NCBI RefSeq assembly: GCF_040833975.1
Contig: NZ_CP162130.1
Location: 2,874,001-2,938,000 of the forward strand
DNA: 64,000 nt
Origin: Leptospira sp. WS92.C1
Lineage (GTDB): Bacteria > Spirochaetota > Leptospiria > Leptospirales > Leptospiraceae
Direction: 5' to 3'
The translations under genes and the position numbers were made by a program. Under the pieces are notes generated by a model that saw only the letters and a list, made by a program, of their open reading frames with translations, was not told the origin of the DNA and searched no databases. Of the stretch, positions 1-12,023 are shown one piece after another; the stretch's first letter is position 1, and each line of letters starts with the position of its first letter.

Positions 1-2
1 CC

Positions 3-491
3 AAATTCCCCGGAAAAAAAATAGATTTCGGCTTTTCTTTAGAATTCATTCCGTTTTATGCTTCTTATTCCGTATCCAATCGTTGGAAAAATCACGGAGA
101 ACACGTCTTTCTCTCCTATCGAAAACGAAAATTGGAAGAAATGTCAAAAAGTTCTCCGGGGATCTTCAGCATTCTCAAAGAATCCTCACCCTTGAGTTCT
201 TCCTTTTACAAACCAAATCGTGAAGATCATTTTTTTCCTCTGTTTACGGACGATATTTTTTGGCTAAGACCTATTTACGGAATCACAAACTTGAGCGCGG
301 GTTTGGGTGCGACCGCAATCGGCGTTTTTACCTTACCCGCGGATCTTGGAAAAGGATTTCAAAAAGGAATCCAATCCTCTTTTTTCAGCCTTCCTGAATT
401 AGTTTTTTTTAATATACGAAAAGGAACCTTTCCATACATCCCTATCCGAGAATTGCCAGAACAAATCTATCAATTTCAAGACGAAGACTGA
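3..491 (+). CDS. 3' end of an unknown protein (partial)
   Basis: The reading frame is open from the first bases of the window to the TGA at 489-491, so only the last 162 residues are present and the start lies upstream. There is no start-like context inside: the in-frame TTG at 132 is preceded by uninterrupted coding sequence. The C-terminus holds a Gly/Ala-rich hydrophobic stretch (GLGATAIGVFTLPADLGKG) followed by an FFSLPELVFF segment that could associate with a membrane. I do not recognise the family. It runs opposite to the next gene, whose stop lies 237 bp away across a spacer carrying a palindromic repeat. Confidence 0.6.
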   Translation, partial: KFPGKKIDFGFSLEFIPFYASYSVSNRWKNHGEHVFLSYRKRKLEEMSKSSPGIFSILKESSPLSSSFYKPNREDHFFPLFTDDIFWLRPIYGITNLSAGLGATAIGVFTLPADLGKGFQKGIQSSFFSLPELVFFNIRKGTFPYIPIRELPEQIYQFQDED

Positions 492-630
492 TCAGCTTTA
501 GCCTTTTTCAGACTAAAAGTTTTTTACATCCAATTCTTTTGTCGCAATTTTTGATCTCGTATCTGTAAAGCAAAATTTTCTCTAAACCATTGGTCCGACA
601 AACGATTTCACTCTAAAAAACGGCTTGATG

Positions 631-645
631 CGGACTTAAAGTCCG
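631..645. repeat. Dispersed palindrome CGGACTTAAAGTCCG, copy 1
   Basis: Perfect 15-bp palindrome in the spacer between two convergent genes. It is preceded by ACGGCTTGATG, a flank that recurs (as ACAGCTTGATCT) at the 11983 copy. It belongs to a family with seven copies in this window, all intergenic. Confidence 0.75.
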
Positions 646-728
646 TTCTTTAGTAAAATCACGGGAAAACTTTGATCCAGGTATCCAGTAAATTCAAATT
701 CCTGAATGCAATTCCGTCGTTTTATTAT

Positions 729-1838
729 TTACCGAATTTCAAGCAGAATGTAAGAAGCGTCGTCCCTGTATTCTTTGGCGGGAATCACGGAACGAACATA
801 AATATCCAACGCGTTTTTCATTCGTTTGATGGAATCCTCACCCGACTTGTGAATTTCATTCAACTCCGTGATCAGTGGATGATTGAGATTGTTTATAATT
901 CCATCCGTAAAAAGAAAAACGATATCGCCGGGTTCTACTCCTACTTCGTGATGCGGAAATTCCACTTCCTCCAGAATCCCCATTAATTGACCCGATTTTT
1001 CCTTTAAAAAGGAAAATCCTTTTTTGTGAAAATAAACCGGAAACGGATGACCACCCCTTGAATAAATCAATCGATTTTCAGAAGGAAACAGAATGATGCA
1101 TGCGGCTGTCATACTGTGGGTCCCTATATTCAAACAAAGTTCTTGATTCATTCTCGCAAGAATATCCGAGGGATTGTCCGAAGTCTTAAATTCCTCCCTT
1201 GCGAGAGTCGTCATCAGAAGCGCAATCAACCCCGAAGTGACGCCGTGATCCTCCACGTCCCCTAAAAGTAAAAGTAAGGATTTTTCTTTTTTGAGAACTA
1301 CGTTAAAATCTCCGCTCACAAATGAAACCGGGGTGATATCCGCCTCTATCTTGTAAGGTGAAAGATCCGGAATCTGAAATATTTTCCCCTGAACTCTAGA
1401 CGCGAGACGAAGATCGCGCATGATCACCTCGTCTCTCAAATCCTTTTCCTTTAAGATCGTATAATAATCGTAAGCCTTTTGAATCGCGATCTGAACCGTT
1501 TGTATGGAAAACGGTTTGAGAAGGAAGTCGCTGGCTTTATGTGTGAGGGACGTGACTACGTTGTTAATATCCCTTTCTCCGGTCATCATAATGACCTGGG
1601 TTTTGGATTCCAAATTTTTAAAATAAGGAAGAATTTCAAGTCCGCTCGTTCCGGGCATATGTATATCCAGAAACACGATCGGATTGAGTTCCTTTTGAAA
1701 ATACTGTTTGCCTTGCTCCACCGAATCAAAAAATACACTTTGATATCCAAGTTTGGAAAGTATAAGTTCTAGAGTCTCTCCGACGTCTCTGTCGTCGTCG
1801 AGAATTATGATTTCTGGCCTCAGAGAAAACTCCAGCAT
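729..1838 (-). CDS. Response regulator with PP2C/SpoIIE phosphatase output
   Basis: Cytoplasmic signalling protein of 369 residues, RsbU/IcfG type. Residues 8-125 form a receiver domain: acidic cluster DDD at 14-16, phosphoacceptor Asp58 in VFLDIHMPG, the switch Thr in MMTGE and the conserved Lys in LLKPF. Residues about 165-369 form a SpoIIE-like PP2C phosphatase, with metal-binding GDF and GDVEDHG motifs and LFTDGI near the end. In this family the phosphatase dephosphorylates an anti-anti-sigma (STAS) protein; whether the STAS protein at 63.6 kb is the partner is unknown. It is the last gene of a tight three-gene operon, starting 3 bp after the upstream stop. No kinase gene is nearby. The ATG at 1838 is the first plausible start. 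Confidence 0.88.
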   Translation of the reverse strand: MLEFSLRPEIIILDDDRDVGETLELILSKLGYQSVFFDSVEQGKQYFQKELNPIVFLDIHMPGTSGLEILPYFKNLESKTQVIMMTGERDINNVVTSLTHKASDFLLKPFSIQTVQIAIQKAYDYYTILKEKDLRDEVIMRDLRLASRVQGKIFQIPDLSPYKIEADITPVSFVSGDFNVVLKKEKSLLLLLGDVEDHGVTSGLIALLMTTLAREEFKTSDNPSDILARMNQELCLNIGTHSMTAACIILFPSENRLIYSRGGHPFPVYFHKKGFSFLKEKSGQLMGILEEVEFPHHEVGVEPGDIVFLFTDGIINNLNHPLITELNEIHKSGEDSIKRMKNALDIYVRSVIPAKEYRDDASYILLEIR

Positions 1839-1841
1839 AGA

Positions 1842-2657
1842 TTAAACTTTCCTTATGTATTGGATACCGGAAACGATCTTTTTCACTTTTTTATAATATT
1901 CTTCGTCGAACAATTCGGACTCCAGATACGTATTGATGCAGGAAACCATCTCTCCGTATTTCCAGAGGTACACTTCTCCGGTTTCCCCATCGAATATCTT
2001 TTCACTATGAATCTGATCGCTCAATTCCCTTAGATTGGTCCTGCCAAAAGACTGAAGAATTGCGCGGAACTTTCCTTCCTTTTCAGGATCCACAAATTGA
2101 AACGATTTATGAAATAGAACCGCGTCATGAAAGTATTCGGGAATATTAAAAGCTCCATATGCGCCCATTTTAGTAGCAAGAATTCGGATAAAAGCGGTAA
2201 TTTCATTCATTACGCTGAGACCCGGATACTCCTGGCCTTGATAGAGTTTCTTTTTTGCTTTTAGGTTTTTCATCTTCAGATTTTGAGTCAAGAGCCAGTC
2301 AATATAAACGAGCTTATACGATTGATCCAGCTTTTTAAACTGGAAGTCAGAAAATTTTAGACGCATATGAACCAGAATTCCGCCTGACGGATCCTTAATA
2401 TAGATTCGATTGTCCATATCCGAAATCCCGTCCAAGGTCAGTTCAAAACCCAAATATCCTCTTGCCTGAAGAATGCGAAACATTCCGGACCTTTCCATCA
2501 TATCCTGGACTTCACCGATGGAAAAACGATTGAAAAGACTGTTTTCGATTCCGAGAGAAGTGTGGAATTCTCTGGAGATATCGATCATTCCCAATTCTTG
2601 ATTGTCTAAAAATCCGGGATTGTTTTTTTTCTTATCCGAATCAGAGAAAATGCTCAT
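1842..2657 (-). CDS. Unknown protein, middle gene of HDAC/PP2C operon
   Basis: A 271-residue soluble protein with no signal peptide or membrane segment. I do not recognise a named domain. Visible hallmarks are WLLTQNLKMKNL, a GQEYPGLS turn at about 145, and an H-x-A-x5-F-x-F-x-DPEKEGKF block near 190-205; such a conserved pattern suggests a catalytic or ligand-binding fold rather than a linker. It sits 3 bp from both neighbours (deacetylase-like upstream, receiver-PP2C downstream), so the three are almost certainly co-transcribed. A role linked to protein acylation or stress signalling is inference from context only. Confidence 0.7.
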   Translation of the reverse strand: MSIFSDSDKKKNNPGFLDNQELGMIDISREFHTSLGIENSLFNRFSIGEVQDMMERSGMFRILQARGYLGFELTLDGISDMDNRIYIKDPSGGILVHMRLKFSDFQFKKLDQSYKLVYIDWLLTQNLKMKNLKAKKKLYQGQEYPGLSVMNEITAFIRILATKMGAYGAFNIPEYFHDAVLFHKSFQFVDPEKEGKFRAILQSFGRTNLRELSDQIHSEKIFDGETGEVYLWKYGEMVSCINTYLESELFDEEYYKKVKKIVSGIQYIRKV

Positions 2658-2660
2658 AAG

Positions 2661-3566
<906 letters not shown>

Positions 3567-3568
3567 GG

Positions 3569-3600
<32 letters not shown>

Positions 3601-3669
3601 CCCGTTTCTGTTCGTAAAGAGGAAATATTCGCTGGAATCATAAGAGGCATCTGTCTACAATTGCCTCCC

Positions 3670-5097
3670 ATGAAAATCCTGAACGGGAAAAAAACCAAAA
3701 TCGTCTGCACAATCGGCCCCGCCTCCTCTTCGGAAGAGACCATTCTTTCCATTCTCAAAGCCGGAATGGATATAGCTCGGATGAATTTTTCACACGGTAC
3801 ACACGAATCACACAGAAGAGTTTATGAAACGCTTCGAAAATGCGAGCAAATCTCCGGTTTTCCGTTAGGAATCATGGCAGATCTTCAAGGTCCGAAAATC
3901 AGGACCGGAAAATTAAAACTCAACTCCATTTTACTCCATAAGGATCAGGAAATTGAAATCATTCCGGATTCCACATTTCAAGGCGACGAGCATAAAATCG
4001 GTTGTACTTATGAGAATTTGATTCAGGACATCAAAGAAGACGATCGGATTCTGATCGATGACGGTAAACTCGTTCTCCGTGTTCTTTCCAAAACTTCAAA
4101 CTCGGCTCTTCTAAAAGTGGTGGTGGGCGGGATTTTATGGAGCAACAAAGGAATCAACCTTCCCGGCACCCCTATCTCAGCTCCCGCGATGTCAGAAAAA
4201 GATATCGATGATCTCAAGTTCGCGCTTTCCCTCGGAGTGGATTACGTGGCTCTGAGTTTTGTGAGAACCGCGGCCGATCTCGAACTCGCAAGAAAAATGC
4301 TAGAAGGAAGTTATGCGGGATTGATCGCAAAGATCGAAAGACCCGAAGCGCTTGGAAACATTGAAGAGATCATAGAACAAGCCGATGGGATTATGATCGC
4401 AAGAGGAGATCTCGGCGTAGAAATCGAAACGGAAAAAGTACCGATTCTCCAAAAAGAACTTATCTACAAACTCAACCAAGCCGGAAAGCCGGTGATCACC
4501 GCAACTCAGATGCTGGAATCGATGATCGAAAATCCGAGACCTACCCGAGCCGAAGCGAGCGATGTGGCTAACGCGGTAATGGACGGAACTGACGCGGTCA
4601 TGTTATCCGCAGAGTCCGCAAGCGGACATTATCCGGTCGAATCCGTTGAGATCATGTCCAAGATCATTCAAGAAACGGAAAGTATCGATCATATTTATGA
4701 GATTCATTGGAATATCAAAAAGACATTTTTGGAATCAGAAAGGACCGCTCTCGGAAACGCTGCAAGAGAAATCGCACATGGGATTCATGCAAAGGCGATC
4801 GTCAACTTTACAAGAAGCGGATATTCCGCTTTGATTACTTCTGAGATGAGACCCAAGGTACCTATCTATTCGTTTACGCCGTTTGCGACCACCGCTCGAA
4901 AAATGAAACTATATCGAGGAGTGATTCCGTTTGTGATGCCTTTTTTTACAAGACTGGAAGATATGATCTCTTATATGAATCAAAAACTCAAAGAAGACGA
5001 GTTGCTTTTTCCGGGGGATAAGGTGGTAATTTTATCGGGAGCACCGGGTGCCAGTGTTCGCAGCGTGGATTTTTTACAGATCTATAAGATTCATTGA
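3670..5097 (+). CDS. pyk: Pyruvate kinase
   Basis: Converts phosphoenolpyruvate and ADP to pyruvate and ATP, the last step of glycolysis. The protein has 475 residues, usual for bacteria. It opens with KTKIVCTIGPASS and ARMNFSHGTH, has the LQGPKIRTG segment and carries the active-site signature IAKIERPEAL followed by IMIARGDLGVE and MLSAESASG. The C-terminal allosteric domain is complete. I chose the ATG at 3670, which gives the family-standard N-terminus; an in-frame TTG lies 9 bases upstream. Leptospira uses fatty acids as main carbon source, so the role is probably central-metabolite balance. Single-gene unit, divergent from the deacetylase operon. Confidence 0.96.
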   Translation: MKILNGKKTKIVCTIGPASSSEETILSILKAGMDIARMNFSHGTHESHRRVYETLRKCEQISGFPLGIMADLQGPKIRTGKLKLNSILLHKDQEIEIIPDSTFQGDEHKIGCTYENLIQDIKEDDRILIDDGKLVLRVLSKTSNSALLKVVVGGILWSNKGINLPGTPISAPAMSEKDIDDLKFALSLGVDYVALSFVRTAADLELARKMLEGSYAGLIAKIERPEALGNIEEIIEQADGIMIARGDLGVEIETEKVPILQKELIYKLNQAGKPVITATQMLESMIENPRPTRAEASDVANAVMDGTDAVMLSAESASGHYPVESVEIMSKIIQETESIDHIYEIHWNIKKTFLESERTALGNAAREIAHGIHAKAIVNFTRSGYSALITSEMRPKVPIYSFTPFATTARKMKLYRGVIPFVMPFFTRLEDMISYMNQKLKEDELLFPGDKVVILSGAPGASVRSVDFLQIYKIH

Positions 5098-5176
5098 TTC
5101 AAAATACGTCGTGCGATTTTATTCGAAGCAGAAATCGGACAAGCTTCTAAAAGAAAGGGTTTGTCTTGAAGGAATA

Positions 5177-5311
5177 TCAATTTCTATTTTTTAGTTCCAT
5201 GCAAGCTTGTTTTAGAGGTGTGAGTCGATTGATTATGATATCCCAAGGAACATCGTCATCGATTGAAAAATATCCATGCGCGAGTATATCTCGAATCCCC
5301 GCAATTTTCTT
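5177..5311 (-). pseudogene. HepT-like (DUF86) RNase toxin relict
   Basis: Between two stops, the minus strand reads about 44 codons including IAGIRDILAHGYFSIDDD then VPWDIIINRLTPLKQ. This matches the C-terminal part of HepT toxins, including the RNase signature R-x4-H-x-Y (RDILAHGY). No start codon or N-terminal half remains, and an in-frame TGA lies just before it at 5312-5314. No MntA nucleotidyltransferase antitoxin is adjacent. It is a decayed fragment of a HepT/MntA toxin-antitoxin module. The rest of the 5098-5396 spacer shows nothing else. Confidence 0.65.
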
Positions 5312-5396
5312 TCATTGAATCTCAGGTTTTAAATCTTTCAATTCCTAACGTATTCTGTTCGCCATCCATCCGTTTGTCCAGTTCATTTCAACGATA

Positions 5397-6422
5397 TCAA
5401 TTTTCAAAACCAAGATGATCCCAACGGATCTTACCGAAAGTCAAGATAATATAAAACCGTTTCCAGGAACAAAAGAAATCCTGATTGGACTCGCAGATTT
5501 TTTCAGAAATGGAATTCATATCCGCAGATAAATATGTGAATAAAAATTTTCCGATCAGTTGTCCGGAATGAATCGGTCCGAACATTCGCGAATCCAAGGA
5601 ATCGTCTCGATTGTCTCCGACGACAAAAAATTCCCCTTCTTGCAATTTTAAAGTTTGGAACATGGGACGAATGGAATGTCTCGATTCAAGAATGAAAACG
5701 TTCTTGTCTCCGATCTTTTCGACGAACAACATCCGGTTTTTAGTTTCAACTCCGGATTTAAACTCTTCTATTTTGCGATCCGATTTTTCCTGAGAATTTT
5801 TTTCACCGTTTACAATCAAACCGGTGACTTCAAAACCGTCCGCATTGATTTCTTCGACGACCTGAATCGTATCTCCAGGAAGTCCGATCAATCTACTGAT
5901 CCCCTGTTTTCCAGTACCCGGATTCTGATAAACGACGATGTCTCCTCGCTTCTTATCAGCGGAAGAATATATTTCGGTACTATAAAACGAATCATTCACA
6001 TTCAGGTTCGGAATCATCGATCCGGAAAGTTGCACCTTTCCTTTTAAAATTCGATCCGTAAAAAATTCGTCGATACCGACTCCTAAAACCAACAAAAAAA
6101 GAACACTTACAGGCAAAAACCAATAAACCGAAGGAAACTCACTCGGATAATCCTTTTTTTTCTTAGAATGTGAATACAAAGTCGCAGAAACGACCAAGGA
6201 CCAACTTACAATCAGATACAAGATCAAAAAACCCAAAGCCCACTTACCGGAGCCGGATGCAAAAATCATATAAGTAAGAACGGATCCCAATAATCCCGCG
6301 ATCGTTGCAAATCCGTAAAAGAGCCAAAAAAACCTCCGATCGTTTAAATAATAAAAACCGAAAGGACATAAAAAAAGATTTAAGAATAGGCTTAGCAGTT
6401 TTTGTTTCATCGATTCTTTCAT
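5397..6422 (-). CDS. Signal peptidase I-like membrane protein lacking the catalytic Lys
   Basis: S26-family protein of 341 residues from the ATG at 6422 (an ATG at 6410 and a TTG at 6437 are alternatives). Residues 10-120 contain about four hydrophobic segments, more than the usual one or two. Box B SGSMIPNL (nucleophile Ser135), box C KKRGDIVVY, box D RLIGLPGD and box E GDNRDDSLDSR are all present. The position just before the box D Arg, normally the general-base Lys (IKR), reads ISR, with Ser176 encoded by AGT. Ser/Lys signal peptidases need that Lys, so the protein is either inactive or uses another base. Leptospira is expected to carry a canonical lepB elsewhere. Confidence 0.8.
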   Translation of the reverse strand: MKESMKQKLLSLFLNLFLCPFGFYYLNDRRFFWLFYGFATIAGLLGSVLTYMIFASGSGKWALGFLILYLIVSWSLVVSATLYSHSKKKKDYPSEFPSVYWFLPVSVLFLLVLGVGIDEFFTDRILKGKVQLSGSMIPNLNVNDSFYSTEIYSSADKKRGDIVVYQNPGTGKQGISRLIGLPGDTIQVVEEINADGFEVTGLIVNGEKNSQEKSDRKIEEFKSGVETKNRMLFVEKIGDKNVFILESRHSIRPMFQTLKLQEGEFFVVGDNRDDSLDSRMFGPIHSGQLIGKFLFTYLSADMNSISEKICESNQDFFCSWKRFYIILTFGKIRWDHLGFEN

Positions 6423-6532
6423 TTCCTTTTTTAACAATCGTCCCGTAAACGAATTCCAAATTTTTTATTGAATCCCTATCGATTCACAGCCGGTCCCGCA
6501 AGTCGATTTAAAAAATTTTTGTTAAAAGAACA

Positions 6533-7413
<881 letters not shown>

Positions 7414-7414
<1 letters not shown>

Positions 7415-8505
7415 CACAGACCTTTTTGTCTTTTAATATTGAGAATGATATCCTTGGATTCGACTGGAATATCGTAAACGGGCGAACCCGGTTTTTCCAA
7501 AAGCACGAATCTAATCGAACCGCCCACATTCTTTTTGTCATGAAGCATGTGTTTTGCGAGTTCCTTGGACTTCAGTTGGGTCTGAAACGGAAGTCGATAC
7601 TGTTTCAAAGTGTCGATCGTCTCCAGAGTTGTCGCTGGATCCAGATTTGATTTTTCTTCGCTGATCAAAAGCGCCGTCACCAAACCGATGGCAACCGCCT
7701 CTCCATGCGAATATTTTTTATACTTTGTAACGGACTCAATCGCGTGAGCCGTTGTATGACCCAAGTTGAGAATTTTACGAAGACCGGTTTCCCTTTCGTC
7801 GCTCGAAACGACGGCAGCCTTAAAACGAACGGACTCCGCGATCAAATACGGAAGAATGGGAGAATCGACTTTCAAGTCTTCAAAAGAATGCGTCTTTACT
7901 TTCTCCCAATATTCTCCGCCGGAAAGAAGAGAGTGTTTGATGATCTCCGCTTGTCCGCATCTCCATTCGCGATCGGGAAGAGTGGAAAGGGTGAACAAAG
8001 GAGCGAATACGAATTCCGGTTGATAAAAAGAGCCGATCATATTTTTTCCAAGATCCGCGTTCACCGCAACCTTACCTCCCACGGAAGAATCCACACAAGC
8101 AAGCAAGGTCGTCGGAATCTGAACAAACCGGATTCCCCGCAAATACGTGGACGCGATAAAACCCGCAAAATCTCCGACAACCCCGCCTCCAAAAGCGAGG
8201 ATCAGAGATTTACGATCGGCTCCGTATTCAATGAGTTGGTTGTATACGTCTCCGGTTCGATCGATATGTTTCGCCTTTTCTCCACCCTTGATATAGATCT
8301 CTTGAAAACGAATTTCGAGAGGAGACAATTCTTTTTCCAGATATTTGGAATAGAGGGAATGAATCGATCGTTCTGTAATCAAGAATATGGAAGTGATTCC
8401 GGAGAGTTTTGCAATTTCCTCGGACAGACCGGAAAAGTCGGAATGCAGTTGAACCGGAACCGATTTGTGTTCCGTGTTGACTTGGATGGTTTCGATATGA
8501 CTCAT
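7414..8505 (-). CDS. aroB: 3-dehydroquinate synthase
   Basis: Second step of the shikimate pathway: DAHP to 3-dehydroquinate, using NAD and a divalent metal. The 363-residue length is normal. The NAD loop GGGVVGDFAGF lies at 106-116, the substrate loop PTTLLACVDSSVGGK at 131-145, and the zinc ligands appear in QAEIIKH and LGHTTAHAIE. The ATG overlaps the nudix stop as ATGA, and the gene overlaps mscS downstream, forming a coupled run rnc-nudix-aroB-mscS. The later shikimate genes aroA, tyrA and pheA lie at 20-23 kb in a different unit. Confidence 0.95.
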
Positions 8506-8966
8506 TTTTTTTCTGATACCCAGATACTTTTGATAAACGGTGCGGGATTGTAATTTTCTTCCAGAAAAAAGGATTTGATATCGGGACGAAGATCCATTTC
8601 GCGAATGGCGGAGGAGGAAAAATATCCGAAACCAGTAATCGATTTTTCATTCAGATTCAATTCCGGAACTTCCTTTTTGACGTTCACTGAAAACACGAGT
8701 TGGATGAGATGTCTTTTGCCCCCGGGTTCTATCGATTCGTTCAAAAGAAGAAAGGAAGCCGACTTCATTTCCAGGGAAAGTTCTTCCTTGAGTTCTCTTT
8801 TGAGGGCGTCTTCCGCACTTTCACCGAATTCGATTCCACCGCCGGGTAAAAGCCAGTAGTAAGAATTTTTTTTCTTTTGTTGAATCAGAAGAATTTCGTT
8901 TTGAGAATTTAAAATCAAAGCAGCAACTCTGACACGCATTCCCTTCTTTTTAAAGAAAAAATCCAT
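8502..8966 (-). CDS. Nudix hydrolase
   Basis: A 154-residue protein with an almost complete nudix box at about 50-72 (GIEFGESAEDALKRELKEEL). It fits G-x5-E-x7-R-E-L-x-E-E except that the Gly after EE-x is Ser. It hydrolyses a nucleoside diphosphate linked to another moiety; the substrate cannot be told. I use the ATG at 8966, with AAGGA upstream; an ATG at 8936 gives MRVRVAAL and would also be acceptable. A reading frame extending to 9104 would overlap rnc and has no family support. The stop overlaps the aroB start (ATGA). Confidence 0.82.
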   Translation of the reverse strand: MDFFFKKKGMRVRVAALILNSQNEILLIQQKKKNSYYWLLPGGGIEFGESAEDALKRELKEELSLEMKSASFLLLNESIEPGGKRHLIQLVFSVNVKKEVPELNLNEKSITGFGYFSSSAIREMDLRPDIKSFFLEENYNPAPFIKSIWVSEKK

Positions 8967-9024
8967 TCTATATTGATTGTCGTCCTTTCTACAGAGCTTT
9001 CTTGATGAGAGAGAATCTTTTCTT

Positions 9025-9768
9025 TTAAGATCCTTTTTTAATCCGGTTGTAAAGCTCTTTGGCTGCGTTTTGTTCCGCCGCTTTTTTGCTAATTCCGGCT
9101 CCACTTGCTTCCAAATGATCCCGGATTTTTACAACGACTTGAAAGACCTTTGCATGATCAGGACCGGATTCTCCTCTCATTCGATAGACCGGAAGAACCT
9201 TGTATTTTTTTTGCGCATACTCTTGGAGTTGAGTTTTATAATCTCTGACAGATTCCTCTTTTTCGGGATTTTCCGCAAATTCTATTAGGTGTTTGAGGAT
9301 GAATTTTTCGGCGACTTCAAAACCAAGATCCAAATAAAGAGCACCCACCAAAGACTCAAATAAGTTCGCGGAAAGTTTACGTCTTCCTTTGCCCTGGGAA
9401 CTTTTTTCCCCTTTGCCTAAGAGTAGAAATTCGGCAAGTGCAAGATCTTCCGAAATAACGTTTAAAATGGGCGTGGATACGATTCTGGACTTAATGCGAG
9501 ACAATTCTCCTTCGGTTGCCTTTGGAAAATGTCGAAAAAGATAGCGCGCGGCCACGAGACCGACAACCGAGTCGCCTAAGAACTCCAGACGTTCGTTGTC
9601 TTCGAGAATGTCGAGATTCTCATTTTTATAAGAACTATGAATGAACGCAGTATTATAATATTCGAGATTTGAAAATTTAATCCCAAGTCGTTTGGAAAGT
9701 TTTTGAAGACTTAAAACCCGATCAGGGCTTTTCAAAGAGGCGGGAGACTGTGTTTTTTTAAAGATCAA
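9025..9768 (-). CDS. rnc: Ribonuclease III
   Basis: Double-strand-specific endoribonuclease for rRNA and mRNA processing, 247 residues. The signature [13 protein letters not shown] at 59-71 holds the catalytic acids; a second acidic cluster ([12 protein letters not shown]) follows. Residues about 170-245 form a dsRNA-binding domain ending in [18 protein letters not shown]. The gene follows acpP by 54 bp, the common acpP-rnc arrangement, but a good intrinsic terminator sits in that gap, so rnc expression may depend on read-through or its own promoter. Confidence 0.96.
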   Translation of the reverse strand: MIFKKTQSPASLKSPDRVLSLQKLSKRLGIKFSNLEYYNTAFIHSSYKNENLDILEDNERLEFLGDSVVGLVAARYLFRHFPKATEGELSRIKSRIVSTPILNVISEDLALAEFLLLGKGEKSSQGKGRRKLSANLFESLVGALYLDLGFEVAEKFILKHLIEFAENPEKEESVRDYKTQLQEYAQKKYKVLPVYRMRGESGPDHAKVFQVVVKIRDHLEASGAGISKKAAEQNAAKELYNRIKKGS

Positions 9769-9784
9769 AGGAGAGAAAAAAGAA

Positions 9785-9810
9785 TTCCGAGCTCCGTGAA
9801 GAACTCGGAA
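9785..9810 (-). terminator. Intrinsic terminator after acpP
   Basis: Perfect 7-bp stem TTCCGAG / CTCGGAA with a 12-nt loop. On the minus strand it is followed by a run ending TTCTTTTTT. It would end most acpP transcripts before rnc, giving the high acpP to rnc ratio usually needed. Confidence 0.75.
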
Positions 9811-9822
9811 AAACTCAAACGA

Positions 9823-11263
<1,441 letters not shown>

Positions 11264-12023
11264 AATTCTTTCCTATTCGGGTTCTCTGCGGCTAAAGTAT
11301 TTCGATCAAATCCCGGGTCAAGGGAGTTTTCCTGGTTTTAAGCCAATGAAACAGAACGAGTGTTCTGCCGATTCATAAAAGCAGAATGGAATGCGATGGT
11401 TTTTTAGAAAATACAAGAATTGAGACGTAAAGAAAGTTTTTCTTTGTAGGATGTCCTACTTCATTTGCCAGAACACGGCAATTCGTTTCGAAATTTTCTA
11501 AAGTAGAAATCCGATTTTGTGGGAACTCTTACTTTTTTCAGAGTTTTTATCACGAAACCTCGAGATCGTTTTACCAAAAAGTAGGAACTCCTTCTTTTTT
11601 AAGAATTTCCAAAGATAAAAAGAGGCTCTCAAATCATTAAACTTCGTTTCCAAACGATTTTTATAAGCCTCGGATCGGATTTTTTGTAGGAAGATTTATT
11701 TTTGAAAAAGAATTGCACCGGACTTAAAGTCCGGTATAGAGGACGCTGGCTTACAGTTTCTGAAAAAGAATCTGAATGTGGGAACTCTTACAAAAATACG
11801 ATTCAAATTTTGATTCCAAAGTATCACCTAAAAAGACCGTGTGCAATCTGATGATCTGAGTCTACAATGTAGGAACTCCTTCTTCTTATAAATTCGACGC
11901 AAACACACAAATCGGATAGAAACAAACCAGCCTCGAATTTTTCTTTCTGGTCGGAGGATATTTTTTCGAAACAGCTTGATCTCGGACTTTAAGTCCGGAA
12001 TCAAGGATACTACGAAAAGATTC
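11264..12023. repeat. Repeat-dense 760-bp spacer
   Basis: No gene is supported here. It carries the palindromes CCGGACTTAAAGTCCGG (11718-11734) and CGGACTTTAAGTCCG (11983-11997), the short palindrome GTAGGATGTCCTAC (11446-11459), and four copies of a GTRGGAACTCYT motif at 11518-11532, 11581-11592, 11778-11791 and 11869-11880, each followed by an AT-rich or T-rich tract. The spacing is irregular, so these look like accumulated dispersed repeats rather than one array. Confidence 0.7.

Noticed and set aside
11264..12023. CRISPR-like array in the repeat-rich spacer
   Set aside because: Repeats are short, imperfect and irregularly spaced, and no cas gene is nearby.
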